Assembly (NCBI GenBank): GCA_938017795.1
Contig: CALIJZ010000018.1
Location: 1-54,150 of the forward strand
Direction: 5' to 3'
DNA length: 54,150 bases
Origin: an uncultured Bacteriovoracaceae bacterium
Lineage (GTDB): Bacteria; Bdellovibrionota; Bacteriovoracia; Bacteriovoracales; Bacteriovoracaceae
Shown here piece by piece: positions 25,340-33,500 of the stretch (position 1 is the first letter of the stretch; every line of letters begins with the position of its first letter). The notes below the pieces were generated by a model. The model saw nothing but the letters and a program-made list of their open reading frames with translations. It searched no databases and was not told the origin of the DNA. A program made the translations under genes and the position numbers.

Positions 25340-25969
25340 TTAAATATCTAATTCTTCCAATTCAAACATTACTTCATTTCTTCTCAGCATAGGAAGTGTA
25401 TAAGGTGGATTATAACCAGCATAAACATAGGTTGTGCTAACTGAATAGTTATTTTTGCCTTTAAGCCATTTTAATAATTCGATAGATTTCTTATCATTTC
25501 TAGCCGAGCTAAACCTCCCCGAAAACTTAATCGCTGCAACAATACGCTCAGGAACATTTATAATTTTAATTCTCGAATCGATAGGAGTTGGTAGATTCTT
25601 CAAAGTATATTTAGAGGGCATACTAAAAGACATTTTCATTTTATTATCACCAAGATCATCAATCAAAACAGGAGAAGTCATTTTAATCTTCTCACTTCTT
25701 TGAGCTAAAACAGGTGAAGTCATTTTAATTTTTTCTTTACTAGTGTTGTTTCCAAAAATATATCCTGCAAGAATTTTAAATGCACTTCCTCGAGAGTCTT
25801 CAATTGTACCGTTTATCTCGACCTCAGCTTTTATATAAGACTCATAAAGCCTAATTTCATTTTTTCCATCTTGAGCAATAACCTTATATTTTAAAGTTTC
25901 CGTATTAACCTCACCTAGAATAGAACATGAGAGAAAAAGTAGTATTAATGGAGAAAATCGAAACAACAT
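25340..25969 (-). CDS. SOUL-family haem-binding protein, probable lipoprotein
   Basis: A 209-residue protein with a short hydrophobic leader and a lipobox-like LFLSC (Cys15), followed by a SOUL domain. This includes YKVIAQDGKNEIRLYE, AFKILAGYIFGNNTSKEKIKMTSPV, a second K-I-K-M-T-S-P-V copy, and C-terminal YVYAGYNPPYTLPMLRRNEV. SOUL/HBP proteins bind haem or tetrapyrroles. Membrane anchoring places it in the envelope. AAAGG precedes the ATG. It lies about 150 nt downstream of the carotenoid oxygenase start region, on the same strand. Confidence 0.85.
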   Translation of the reverse strand: MLFRFSPLILLFLSCSILGEVNTETLKYKVIAQDGKNEIRLYESYIKAEVEINGTIEDSRGSAFKILAGYIFGNNTSKEKIKMTSPVLAQRSEKIKMTSPVLIDDLGDNKMKMSFSMPSKYTLKNLPTPIDSRIKIINVPERIVAAIKFSGRFSSARNDKKSIELLKWLKGKNNYSVSTTYVYAGYNPPYTLPMLRRNEVMFELEELDI

Positions 25970-26077
25970 ATCAAACCTTTTATTTTAAACCTTAAGCTCT
26001 ATGTTAATTGGAAAATATATCAATTCAACACTTGTTCAACTATTGTTCAAGACAGATTTTGAACATTGTAGAAGTAA

Positions 26078-26416
26078 TTACATATTACCTTGTAGTACCA
26101 ATAAGCTTAAAATCATCAATGTTAGAGATGGCAGCATTTGCTGAAAAGAATTCTTAACCTTTAGATGAGTAAAAAATGCTGCAAGCATTAAAATAGCAAT
26201 CCCTGAACAACCCACAATTATAAATGCCCTTTGATCTTGAAGAATCATTATAGCAAAACTAATCTTCAAAACCCCTACAAAGTCTCTAAGCCAATCAGGG
26301 TATTGAAAGTGCTTAAACTCAGCCACAATATTAGAATATCTAATAAACCACACGAAAAAGATTGCCCCACTAATAAAATATTTAAAAATATCTACAGATT
26401 GAGTTATAGATTCCAT
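26078..26416 (-). CDS. DoxX-like small membrane protein (paralogue 1)
   Basis: A 112-residue protein with four predicted transmembrane helices and the DoxX-like pattern: an F-K-H-F-x-x-P-D-W-L motif after helix 1 and a helix 3 L-M-L-A-A-F-F-T-H-L-K segment. AGGAGAA lies before the ATG. It is homologous to the divergently transcribed gene at 26475. DoxX-like proteins are integral inner-membrane proteins of poorly defined, often redox-linked role. Confidence 0.7.
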   Translation of the reverse strand: MESITQSVDIFKYFISGAIFFVWFIRYSNIVAEFKHFQYPDWLRDFVGVLKISFAIMILQDQRAFIIVGCSGIAILMLAAFFTHLKVKNSFQQMLPSLTLMILSLLVLQGNM

Positions 26417-26474
26417 TTATTCTCCTATTTATAATTCTTGAAAGCTCAACCATGTAAAGTTAGCATAACCAAGG

Positions 26475-26828
26475 ATGAATTACCATAACGCTATATACGC
26501 ACTTTCAATTTTATCGGGCCTTGCTTTCATTGGCTATGGCTTAACATGTCTATGTACAAATCATATGGTAAAGGAATTTGAAAGGTATGGACTACTGAAA
26601 TTTAGAAAACTAGTAGGACTTTTAGAATTACTAGGCGGGCTTGGTATAATCGTGGGCCTAGAATATAGTTCAATTAAATTTATCTCCTCTTTAGGTTTAA
26701 CTCTCTTAATGTTTCTAGGGGTATTAGTAAGATTGAAAATAAAAGATAGTATCTTTCTTATACTGCCAGCATTTATTTTAATGATTATAAATTTAAGTAT
26801 TTTCTTGCATGAACTTTATCGATATTAA
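26475..26828 (+). CDS. DoxX-like small membrane protein (paralogue 2)
   Basis: A 117-residue, four-helix membrane protein aligning end to end with the protein encoded by 26078-26416 (VKEFERYGLLKFRKLVGLLELLGG versus VAEFKHFQYPDWLRDFVGVL in the equivalent region). The ATG abuts AAGG, too close for a normal Shine-Dalgarno site. A possible promoter TTGAAA (26438-26443)-17-TAGCAT (26461-26466) ends 8 nt before the ATG. Its 3' end overlaps the convergent photolyase-like gene by 44 nt. Confidence 0.7.
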   Translation: MNYHNAIYALSILSGLAFIGYGLTCLCTNHMVKEFERYGLLKFRKLVGLLELLGGLGIIVGLEYSSIKFISSLGLTLLMFLGVLVRLKIKDSIFLILPAFILMIINLSIFLHELYRY

Positions 26829-27897
26829 GAATTAAAGACTCTAAGATCTTTTCCACTTCTATCTCTTTTTGCTTCCAATAAGAAATATACTTTTGATCTG
26901 GATCATAAGATTTCATTTGCTTCTGCGTATTAAAATACCTCTTGCCCCTTGGATCATGTCCTACTCCAGCAAGATATTGCCAATTCCCCCAGTTTATAAA
27001 AACATCATAATCAACAAGATGATTCTGAAAAAGGTAAGCTCCTAAGCGCCAATCAATCTCTAGATCATTAATCCAAAAGCTTGCAAAAATTTGCCTCATC
27101 CTATTTGACTGGTAACCAGTGATGATTAACTCTTTGAAAGCTGAGTAAATAGCTTCGTTAGATTTTATCTTCTCGACAACACTAGTGACATTAAAAGAAA
27201 TGGGTTTTGAGAAATTATCATCTTTATATAAACCATCCTTAGAGAAAATCTTACGACCAAATTGTAATCCACTATGATAAAAAAACTCTCTCCAAAGAAG
27301 TTCAAACTTTATCCAATAAGTCGATTTATTGCTTCCATTATGTTTTTCATATTCATCAACACAATTATAAAGTTCCTTAACTCCTAATCTTCCAGAAGCT
27401 AAATATTTAGACATTCCAGTTGAAAACCCCTCTCCTATTAAAGCGTTTCTTGTCTCAAAATATTTACTTGCTTTAGAATCACTAAAATATTCGGAGATTT
27501 TTTCCTTCACTTCTTGATCTGAAAATTGCCAAACATCTGTAAAACTTGAGGGCAATGTGGGTTCTACTTTTTTTCTAAAATTAGTAAATGATTCATTGTC
27601 TTTAAGTAAATAATTATCAATCAATATATTTTGGTTTAAGATTTTTGCATTTATCTGTTTAGAGAAACTAAGTTCATCAAAAGCACTAGAAGTACTAATG
27701 AAATCAAACTGATAATCTCCAAGATCTTTTAGATAAATAGCACCTGGTAAGGTTTTTTTAATTTCTTTAAAACATGACTGATGAAAAAGAAGTTGCAGCT
27801 TAGAATGAGTTTGTGGGAAGTAAAAAACATTTTTAATATTCTTGGCCAAGCAAAATCTGACAGCCTCATTAATATTATTAATGATCAGCAAATTCAT
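26785..27897 (-). CDS. DASH-type cryptochrome/photolyase homologue with diverged N-terminal domain
   Basis: The 370-residue protein has a well conserved FAD-binding half. TGYQSNRMRQIFASFWINDL, then IDWRLGAYLF, VDYDVFINWGNWQYLAGVG and a terminal NTQKQMKSYDPDQKYI correspond to the C-terminal core of DASH cryptochromes. The N-terminal alpha/beta antenna domain is short (about 120 residues) and lacks the usual R-D-L-R motif, against about 480-500 residues in typical members. It may bind FAD and repair or sense light without a canonical antenna cofactor. Start and upstream stop overlap (TAATG), coupling it to the CPXCG gene. Confidence 0.82.
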   Translation of the reverse strand: MNLLIINNINEAVRFCLAKNIKNVFYFPQTHSKLQLLFHQSCFKEIKKTLPGAIYLKDLGDYQFDFISTSSAFDELSFSKQINAKILNQNILIDNYLLKDNESFTNFRKKVEPTLPSSFTDVWQFSDQEVKEKISEYFSDSKASKYFETRNALIGEGFSTGMSKYLASGRLGVKELYNCVDEYEKHNGSNKSTYWIKFELLWREFFYHSGLQFGRKIFSKDGLYKDDNFSKPISFNVTSVVEKIKSNEAIYSAFKELIITGYQSNRMRQIFASFWINDLEIDWRLGAYLFQNHLVDYDVFINWGNWQYLAGVGHDPRGKRYFNTQKQMKSYDPDQKYISYWKQKEIEVEKILESLILNIDKVHARKYLNL

Positions 27898-28109
27898 TAA
27901 TATGCCTTTTTAACTTCTTCAATAATAACTTGTTGGTTATCAATGCTGTATCTTACTTCAATGGCCCTACAGCAAACTTCACAGTCTTCTATATAAAGCT
28001 GCTTCCCATAAAGAGTCTCAAAAACCATTGAAATTTTTTCAAAACAAAAAGGGCACTGGAAAAAAGTCTCATTTTCATTAAACATCTCTTTATCTAATCG
28101 GACTTTCAA
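27897..28109 (-). CDS. CPXCG-motif cysteine-rich small protein
   Basis: A 70-residue protein with CPFC near residue 19 and CEVCC near residue 44, typical of the Cys-rich CPXCG family, presumably a small zinc ribbon. The role is unknown. It is co-transcribed with the DASH-type gene (1-nt overlap of stop and start) and divergent from a second photolyase gene at 28218. Confidence 0.8.
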   Translation of the reverse strand: MKVRLDKEMFNENETFFQCPFCFEKISMVFETLYGKQLYIEDCEVCCRAIEVRYSIDNQQVIIEEVKKAY

Positions 28110-28181
28110 AATATATTCAAGTCATTCGTGCTTTAGAGCTTATTGAATCTTCAATATAAATAGACAAGGCTTAGATTTACT

Positions 28182-28210
28182 TTGATAAGCTAACAAAGCA
28201 TTAATATAAT
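28182..28210 (+). promoter_or_regulatory. Strong predicted photolyase promoter, near-leaderless transcript
   Basis: TTGATA (28182-28187), a 17-bp spacer and a perfect TATAAT (28205-28210). The -10 ends 7 nt before the TTG start at 28218, so transcription would begin at about 28217 with essentially no leader, and no ribosome binding site is present. Confidence 0.6.
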
Positions 28211-28217
28211 AAATTTA

Positions 28218-29666
28218 TTGAAAAAAAAGATAAATATTGTTTGGTTAAAAAGAGATCTTCGAATCACTGATCATAAACCCCTAGCTCAGGCCATGAAGGC
28301 AAAAGTTGATTTCTTAGTCATTTATATTCTAGAGCCACTCATTTATAAACACCCAACCTTTGATCAAAGACATTGGCACTTTATTTCACAATCACTTAAT
28401 GATTTAAAAAATAGTCTAAAAATTAGTCTCTTTCACGCTCAAGCCGGCGAGGTCTTCAATTTCTTATCTGATACCTATGATATTCAAAAAGTATTTTCTC
28501 ACCAAGAAACAGGTCTAGAGTTTACCTTCAAACGAGATATTGGTGTAAAAAAAATCCTTAGAAGTAAAAATATAATATGGAAAGAATATAATGCTAACGG
28601 AGTCTTTCGGGGCTTGAGAAATAGAAACCATTGGGAAACAAAGTGGCAATCTTATATGAATGCTCCTGAAATAAATGTTGAGATAAAAAAAGAAAAGAAC
28701 GAACTACTTTGTGAACATCCCTTTAAACTTCCAGCTCGTTTATTAGAACCACCTGCTCAAGATTCACTTTTTCAAATAGGTGGTCAATCTCAAGCTTATG
28801 CTCAACTAAATAATTTCCTTGATACAAAAATAAATCACTATTTTTATCATATCTCTTCATCTCAAAAAAGTAGATATTACTGCTCTCGCTTATCAGCTTA
28901 TATTGCTTACGGGTGTATTTCAGTTCGTACTATTTATAAAAGATGTCTTGAAGTTAAGTCTAGCATTGATTGTAACAAACGCTCAGTCAATCAATTTCTA
29001 AATCGACTAAGGTGGCAAGCCCACTTTATTCAAAAACTAGAAATGCAAACTGATATGGAATATAAAAACTTAAACTCCTCTTATGATGGAATAAGAGAGA
29101 AGAAATCTAAAAAGTATTTTTCCGCTTGGAAGAAAGGACAGACTGGCTACCCTCTCATTGATGCTGCCATGAGATGCGTCGATCAAACTGGATATTTAAA
29201 TTTTAGATTAAGAGCAACTGTTGTTTCCTTTTTAACCCATACTCTATGGCAACCTTGGGAAGATGGAGCTCAACATTTAGCTCGAATGTTTTTAGATTTT
29301 GAACCTGGGATACATTACCCTCAATTCCAGATGCAGGCCGGCACCACTGGAGTAAATACAATTCGTATCTACAATCCTGTTAAACAGTCTTTAGAAAAAG
29401 ATCCTGAAGGAGAATTTATCAAAAGATGGGTTCCAGAATTAAAAGATCTTCCTATAAAGTATATCCATAAACCATGGGAGATTACTCCTTTAGAAGAAGT
29501 GATGTTTAATTTTAAATATGGAGAAGATTATTGCACTAAAATAATTGATCACGAAGAAGGATCTCGACAGGCGCGAGAGAAGCTCTGGAAGATAAAAAAC
29601 TCTCATCACTCTAGACTCAATGGACAAGCTGTTTTGAGAAAACATGTAAACAAAAGAAAAAACTAA
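28218..29666 (+). CDS. DNA photolyase/cryptochrome family protein
   Basis: A 482-residue protein with both photolyase domains. The N-terminal antenna fold begins [15 protein letters not shown]. The FAD-binding helical core includes [22 protein letters not shown], the [23 protein letters not shown] catalytic-helix region and [20 protein letters not shown]. The [11 protein letters not shown] segment follows. It should repair UV-induced pyrimidine dimers using blue light, or sense light. The C terminus is rich in basic residues. The start is TTG: no ATG exists near the family N terminus and a strong promoter ends just upstream. The gene is divergent from the CPXCG/DASH-like pair and upstream of menI. 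Confidence 0.9.
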   Translation: MKKKINIVWLKRDLRITDHKPLAQAMKAKVDFLVIYILEPLIYKHPTFDQRHWHFISQSLNDLKNSLKISLFHAQAGEVFNFLSDTYDIQKVFSHQETGLEFTFKRDIGVKKILRSKNIIWKEYNANGVFRGLRNRNHWETKWQSYMNAPEINVEIKKEKNELLCEHPFKLPARLLEPPAQDSLFQIGGQSQAYAQLNNFLDTKINHYFYHISSSQKSRYYCSRLSAYIAYGCISVRTIYKRCLEVKSSIDCNKRSVNQFLNRLRWQAHFIQKLEMQTDMEYKNLNSSYDGIREKKSKKYFSAWKKGQTGYPLIDAAMRCVDQTGYLNFRLRATVVSFLTHTLWQPWEDGAQHLARMFLDFEPGIHYPQFQMQAGTTGVNTIRIYNPVKQSLEKDPEGEFIKRWVPELKDLPIKYIHKPWEITPLEEVMFNFKYGEDYCTKIIDHEEGSRQAREKLWKIKNSHHSRLNGQAVLRKHVNKRKN

Positions 29667-29727
29667 TAAAGCTTTGATTTTTTTAAGAAGTATTATAAAC
29701 CTATTTATGAAATAAAAGGAAAAAGTT

Positions 29728-30168
29728 ATGAATTCTCCCATTTGGTTTAAAAAAGATATTTCTATAAATGATTTGTCACATCTATTTAGCGAAAGAATGC
29801 TAGCTCATCTAAAAATAAAAATTGAATCTATTTCTTCGAATTCATTAATATTATCTATGCCAGTCACTGAAGAGATCACTCAACCACTGGGTCTACTGCA
29901 CGGCGGAGCAAGTTGTGTTCTCGCTGAAAGTGTTGGAAGTATTGCCAGTAATATGGTGGTTGATTATAATACTAGCTTTGCCCTAGGCCTAGAATTAAAT
30001 GCCACTCATTTAAGTCCAGCAAAAGTTGGAGAGATCCTATTAGCAACATGCACTCCAATTAAGTTAGGAAAAACAATTCATTCATGGGATATCAGTATCT
30101 ATGCTAAAGGAAGAGATAGTATTATTTCAAAAGCTAGATTAACAACTATGATTAAAAAAAAATCATAA
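29728..30168 (+). CDS. menI: 1,4-dihydroxy-2-naphthoyl-CoA hydrolase (hotdog thioesterase)
   Basis: A 146-residue hotdog-fold thioesterase very like E. coli MenI/YdiI: QPLGLLHGGASCVLAESVGS contains the His-Gly-Gly and catalytic Glu region, and the LELNATHLSPA segment follows. It hydrolyses DHNA-CoA to DHNA before prenylation by MenA. Its location next to menE and the rest of the menaquinone genes supports this over a generic PaaI role. AAAGGA precedes the ATG. It overlaps the convergent menE stop by 6 nt. Confidence 0.85.
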   Translation: MNSPIWFKKDISINDLSHLFSERMLAHLKIKIESISSNSLILSMPVTEEITQPLGLLHGGASCVLAESVGSIASNMVVDYNTSFALGLELNATHLSPAKVGEILLATCTPIKLGKTIHSWDISIYAKGRDSIISKARLTTMIKKKS

Positions 30169-31209
30169 ACGTCTTAACTTACCAGAATCAGTTTTAGAAA
30201 TTTTTTCTACAATTTTAACTTTTGAAATATTAAACCCAAGTACTTTGTTAATTTCTTCTAAATTTACTTCTACAAGACTTACAAGTTCTAGAATATATCC
30301 TGATCGTTCATCTTCAATGGCCTTTAAATAGTAAGAATATTCAGTTAAGCCTATATTCATGAGTGATATTTTTCTTTCTAATTCAAGTAGATTTACAAAT
30401 TTTGAATTTATTTTAACAAATGAGTCTACTCGTCCCTTTATTGATATTAATGTTGGTTCGTTCTCCTGAGCAATATCAGAAGTTTTAAAATAGCCTTTAT
30501 TATCACAAAATTCTTTATATTCTAAGAATTTTACATCTTTGGAACCAACAATCATTTTGTGCGAGAAATGAAAGTCCGATTTAATTTTCAGTCTATCTTG
30601 TTTATCAATCTTATAATCAATAAATGGCAGAATCTTAAAACCAACTTCATCTCGAGTTGATCTTGAAGTTGCTACTTGAGAACATAGTTCAGTGAGTCCA
30701 TATGTTTCAAAAAGAGGCCATCCTAAATCTATAAATTTTAATTTTAGCTCCCTCGATAGTCGAGCTCCTCCAACAAAGCAATATTCAAGTTTTGGATTTG
30801 GCTTTTGCTCACTCTTACATAGATCAAAGACTTGAGTGGGAACCAGGGAAAGATGTGTAATTTGGTTTTCCTTAAGATCAGTAGCAAGATTTTTCAAGTT
30901 CCACTTTTTTTGAATAAACTGAGATCCCGAAACTTGAGCTCTAAAAAATGCAGATAATGAGCCCATATAAAAATCTGGTAATACACATAAGATTTTTGAC
31001 TTCTTAGTTATATTGAAATTCTTACAAATCTCTAAAGCATGACCTCTCATGCTTTTTTGAGGTATAAAATAAATAATATCTTCAGCCTGATTACTCGTAC
31101 CGGAGCTTGCCATCACTAACAAATCGTTTAGGTTATATTTTTCAATATATTCTTGAATATACTTTGGAGTATTCTCATTTAAATCAGGACGAAGCTTTAT
31201 TAAATTCAC
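30163..31209 (-). CDS. menE: o-Succinylbenzoate-CoA ligase (short MenE)
   Basis: An AMP-forming acyl-CoA ligase with SSGTSNQAE (P-loop-like A3), FETYGLTELCSQ (A5) and a terminal KTDSGKL carrying the catalytic Lys (A10). It activates o-succinylbenzoate in menaquinone synthesis. The likely start is GTG at 31209, overlapping the menC TGA as GTGA with AAGG upstream, giving 348 residues. A TTG at 31227 is possible. It is about 100 residues shorter than E. coli MenE because the N-terminal segment before A3 is reduced. Last gene of the menFDHACE operon. Confidence 0.85.
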   Translation of the reverse strand: MNLIKLRPDLNENTPKYIQEYIEKYNLNDLLVMASSGTSNQAEDIIYFIPQKSMRGHALEICKNFNITKKSKILCVLPDFYMGSLSAFFRAQVSGSQFIQKKWNLKNLATDLKENQITHLSLVPTQVFDLCKSEQKPNPKLEYCFVGGARLSRELKLKFIDLGWPLFETYGLTELCSQVATSRSTRDEVGFKILPFIDYKIDKQDRLKIKSDFHFSHKMIVGSKDVKFLEYKEFCDNKGYFKTSDIAQENEPTLISIKGRVDSFVKINSKFVNLLELERKISLMNIGLTEYSYYLKAIEDERSGYILELVSLVEVNLEEINKVLGFNISKVKIVEKISKTDSGKLRRL

Positions 31210-32063
31210 AAGCTCACCTTCTCCCAATCTTTCAAACTATACAAGTGGTCATAGATCTCTTTGATCACAGGTGTATTTATCTCTACAAGCTCACCAGTCT
31301 TGGTAAATAATTTTTTTCTATTAAATGAGCTAGTGCTCGCAACTCCATGAGTCTTTGTAAGATCACCAATTCGTATTAGTTCACAAAAACTTTGCCAATC
31401 AGACAAGGCCCCATTCATATTATGAGAAAAGATACATTTCTTATAATATTGAGAGTTAACCGATTGAATGATAGGCTTTAACACAAGTCTCTCACCTGCA
31501 TTTAGAATAACTTGTTCATTATTAAAAATCTGATCAAGAGCTATAGGAACCTTCAAATTAAGCAATTTCTTATAATCGCTTTCATTCCAAGCAATAGGAT
31601 CTTCAATATATTCAACTTTATGATGATCTAGACTAATCCTTGCCCAGAAAGTTAAGAAATCATCAATACTATATTTATAATTAGCATCTAAACGTATTCT
31701 TGAAAAAGTCTCACCTATTTCTTGGACTAAGTTTATATCTTGTTCAATTTTCCCACTGAGCTTTAACTTTAAAACGTCGCTTGAAAACTTAATCAGTTCT
31801 TTATGATAAAAGGTATGGTTTTTAAGTCTATGGCCTGTAGTTTCTTTATATTTTTGGAAAATAAATGCGTCCTTCCAGGCAATACCAATCATTTCTGATT
31901 TTAATGCTTTCAGATCATCTCTTACCAAACTCAAACTCCTTTGACCTAGATGCTCCCAAGGAGAATATGAACAAAAACCAATATGATCGTTGAAATCAAT
32001 TTTTACTAAAACTTCATCTCTAGAATTAAAAATTTTCTTATTTTCTAAAATCCAAATTTTCAT
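31206..32063 (-). CDS. menC: o-Succinylbenzoate synthase
   Basis: A 285-residue enolase-superfamily enzyme. Metal ligands are recognisable as D in IRLDAN, E in YIEDP and D in IALDQ, and the catalytic Lys in LVLKP. It dehydrates SHCHC to o-succinylbenzoate. The start at 32063 overlaps the menA stop as ATGA; the upstream in-frame extension to 32111 lies inside menA and is unlikely. It overlaps menE by 4 nt. Confidence 0.88.
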   Translation of the reverse strand: MKIWILENKKIFNSRDEVLVKIDFNDHIGFCSYSPWEHLGQRSLSLVRDDLKALKSEMIGIAWKDAFIFQKYKETTGHRLKNHTFYHKELIKFSSDVLKLKLSGKIEQDINLVQEIGETFSRIRLDANYKYSIDDFLTFWARISLDHHKVEYIEDPIAWNESDYKKLLNLKVPIALDQIFNNEQVILNAGERLVLKPIIQSVNSQYYKKCIFSHNMNGALSDWQSFCELIRIGDLTKTHGVASTSSFNRKKLFTKTGELVEINTPVIKEIYDHLYSLKDWEKVSL

Positions 32064-32887
32064 AATACCATCATCAAAGTAAAGAATAGAAAGTAAGAAG
32101 CAATAGAGCATTTAAAAAGTATTTTCGTTTTTAAATCAGAAAAATATAAGTTCAGCCATACAAGTAGAGCTAGATGAAATATTGAATAGATGATCAAAGC
32201 AACCCAGGAATAAGTTAGAAAATAATAATTAACTCCCATTAGAAAAATATTACTACTCATTAAAAGTAGATAAAAATTCTGTCCCATCAAGACGGCCAAG
32301 GTGTTCTTACCATTTTCTTTATCTGTATTTATATCTCGTAGATTATTACACATGATAAGAAAGACTGAATGCAATCCACAAGACAAACTTAAGTGTATCG
32401 CTGAGGTGGTAATCTCACCAAAGATTGCATAAAAACTTCCCAAGACTATAACAAGCCCAAAAAAGATAAATGAAAAGATTTCTCCCATGTAATTATAAGC
32501 AAGAGGGATTGGTCCTCCAGTATAGCCATAAGTTAAATAAATACTCACAATCCCAATTGGTAAGTAGGCCCAATGTAATTCCATAAAGCTACAACCTAAA
32601 AGAAAAGTTGTTAACAAAAGTACAAATATGACTAATTTCATTTTGAATCGATTTGCAGGATTAGCTGCAACACCTCTATCTGTTCTATGCCCATCTACTC
32701 CTTTAGAAAAATCAATAAGATCATTAAAAATATTTGTTGAGACTTGAAGGAAAATTCCAATCAGAAGTGAATAGATTAAAAACTTGGTATTGCCTACAAG
32801 AGCTTCTCTCCCAACAATCCAAGCCAATAAGACTGGAAAAACTGAGGCCGGTAATGTGTGAAGTCTAAAAGACTTAATGACTTCCAT
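32060..32887 (-). CDS. menA: 1,4-dihydroxy-2-naphthoate polyprenyltransferase
   Basis: A 275-residue UbiA-family integral membrane protein with about eight transmembrane helices and two Asp-rich motifs, NDLIDFSKGVDGHRTDRG and NNLRDINTDKENGKNTLA. These bind Mg-polyprenyl diphosphate. It attaches the isoprenoid tail to DHNA, giving demethylmenaquinone. It overlaps menH upstream by 14 nt and menC downstream by 4 nt. Confidence 0.93.
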   Translation of the reverse strand: MEVIKSFRLHTLPASVFPVLLAWIVGREALVGNTKFLIYSLLIGIFLQVSTNIFNDLIDFSKGVDGHRTDRGVAANPANRFKMKLVIFVLLLTTFLLGCSFMELHWAYLPIGIVSIYLTYGYTGGPIPLAYNYMGEIFSFIFFGLVIVLGSFYAIFGEITTSAIHLSLSCGLHSVFLIMCNNLRDINTDKENGKNTLAVLMGQNFYLLLMSSNIFLMGVNYYFLTYSWVALIIYSIFHLALLVWLNLYFSDLKTKILFKCSIASYFLFFTLMMVL

Positions 32888-33500
32888 TTAAAATCTCTCT
32901 AATCAAGGCCTCATTATTTAAGCGATGTCCTCTTGCTTTAATGATGCTAACTTCTTTATTTATACTCTGGTATAACACGTGATACTTTTTATCATACTCT
33001 CCAAGATAAATCTTAATATTTTGATTGCTCTCAATCTCTTCAATATAACAACCTTGCTTTTCTAAGCGATATCGATCAAACAAATATTGATAATCTTTTT
33101 TAGTCCTTTTTAAGACTTCAATTTTAGGATCTTTGTTAAAGAGTTCTAAATCATTCCAATCATTTAAAAAATTATCTTTTAAAATATTAGATGAAATATT
33201 ATCACCAAACTCTGATCGAGTGAGTTTATCTTTTGAAGTTGATAAACCAAAGTGACTTGATAGAATATGGATCTGCTTAAAGTTTGAAAAGAAACGTTGG
33301 AAATGGCTTAAAATAAACCTACCACCCATAGAATAACCAATCACATTTTCAAATTGACTATAGTTAGTCTTTAAGTAATCAAGAGTTTCCTCATCATTCA
33401 TTATCATGGTTTTATAAAGATCTACGCCTTGTAGAAAAGGTATCTCATCTGGCTCACCTAAGAATCCATGAATATAAAGAGTCTTATTGAAAGCTTGCAT
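32874..33500 (-). CDS. menH: MenH-like alpha/beta hydrolase (SHCHC synthase)
   Basis: A 208-residue alpha/beta-hydrolase with LYIHGFLGEPDE (oxyanion region), nucleophile Ser in GYSMGGR, Asp in YLGEYDKKY and His in ARGHRLN. This is the MenH triad order. It eliminates pyruvate from SEPHCHC to give SHCHC. Two starts are possible: ATG at 33500 with GGA nine nt upstream (preferred), or ATG at 33509. Both overlap menD. Confidence 0.82.
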   Translation of the reverse strand: MQAFNKTLYIHGFLGEPDEIPFLQGVDLYKTMIMNDEETLDYLKTNYSQFENVIGYSMGGRFILSHFQRFFSNFKQIHILSSHFGLSTSKDKLTRSEFGDNISSNILKDNFLNDWNDLELFNKDPKIEVLKRTKKDYQYLFDRYRLEKQGCYIEEIESNQNIKIYLGEYDKKYHVLYQSINKEVSIIKARGHRLNNEALIREILNGSH

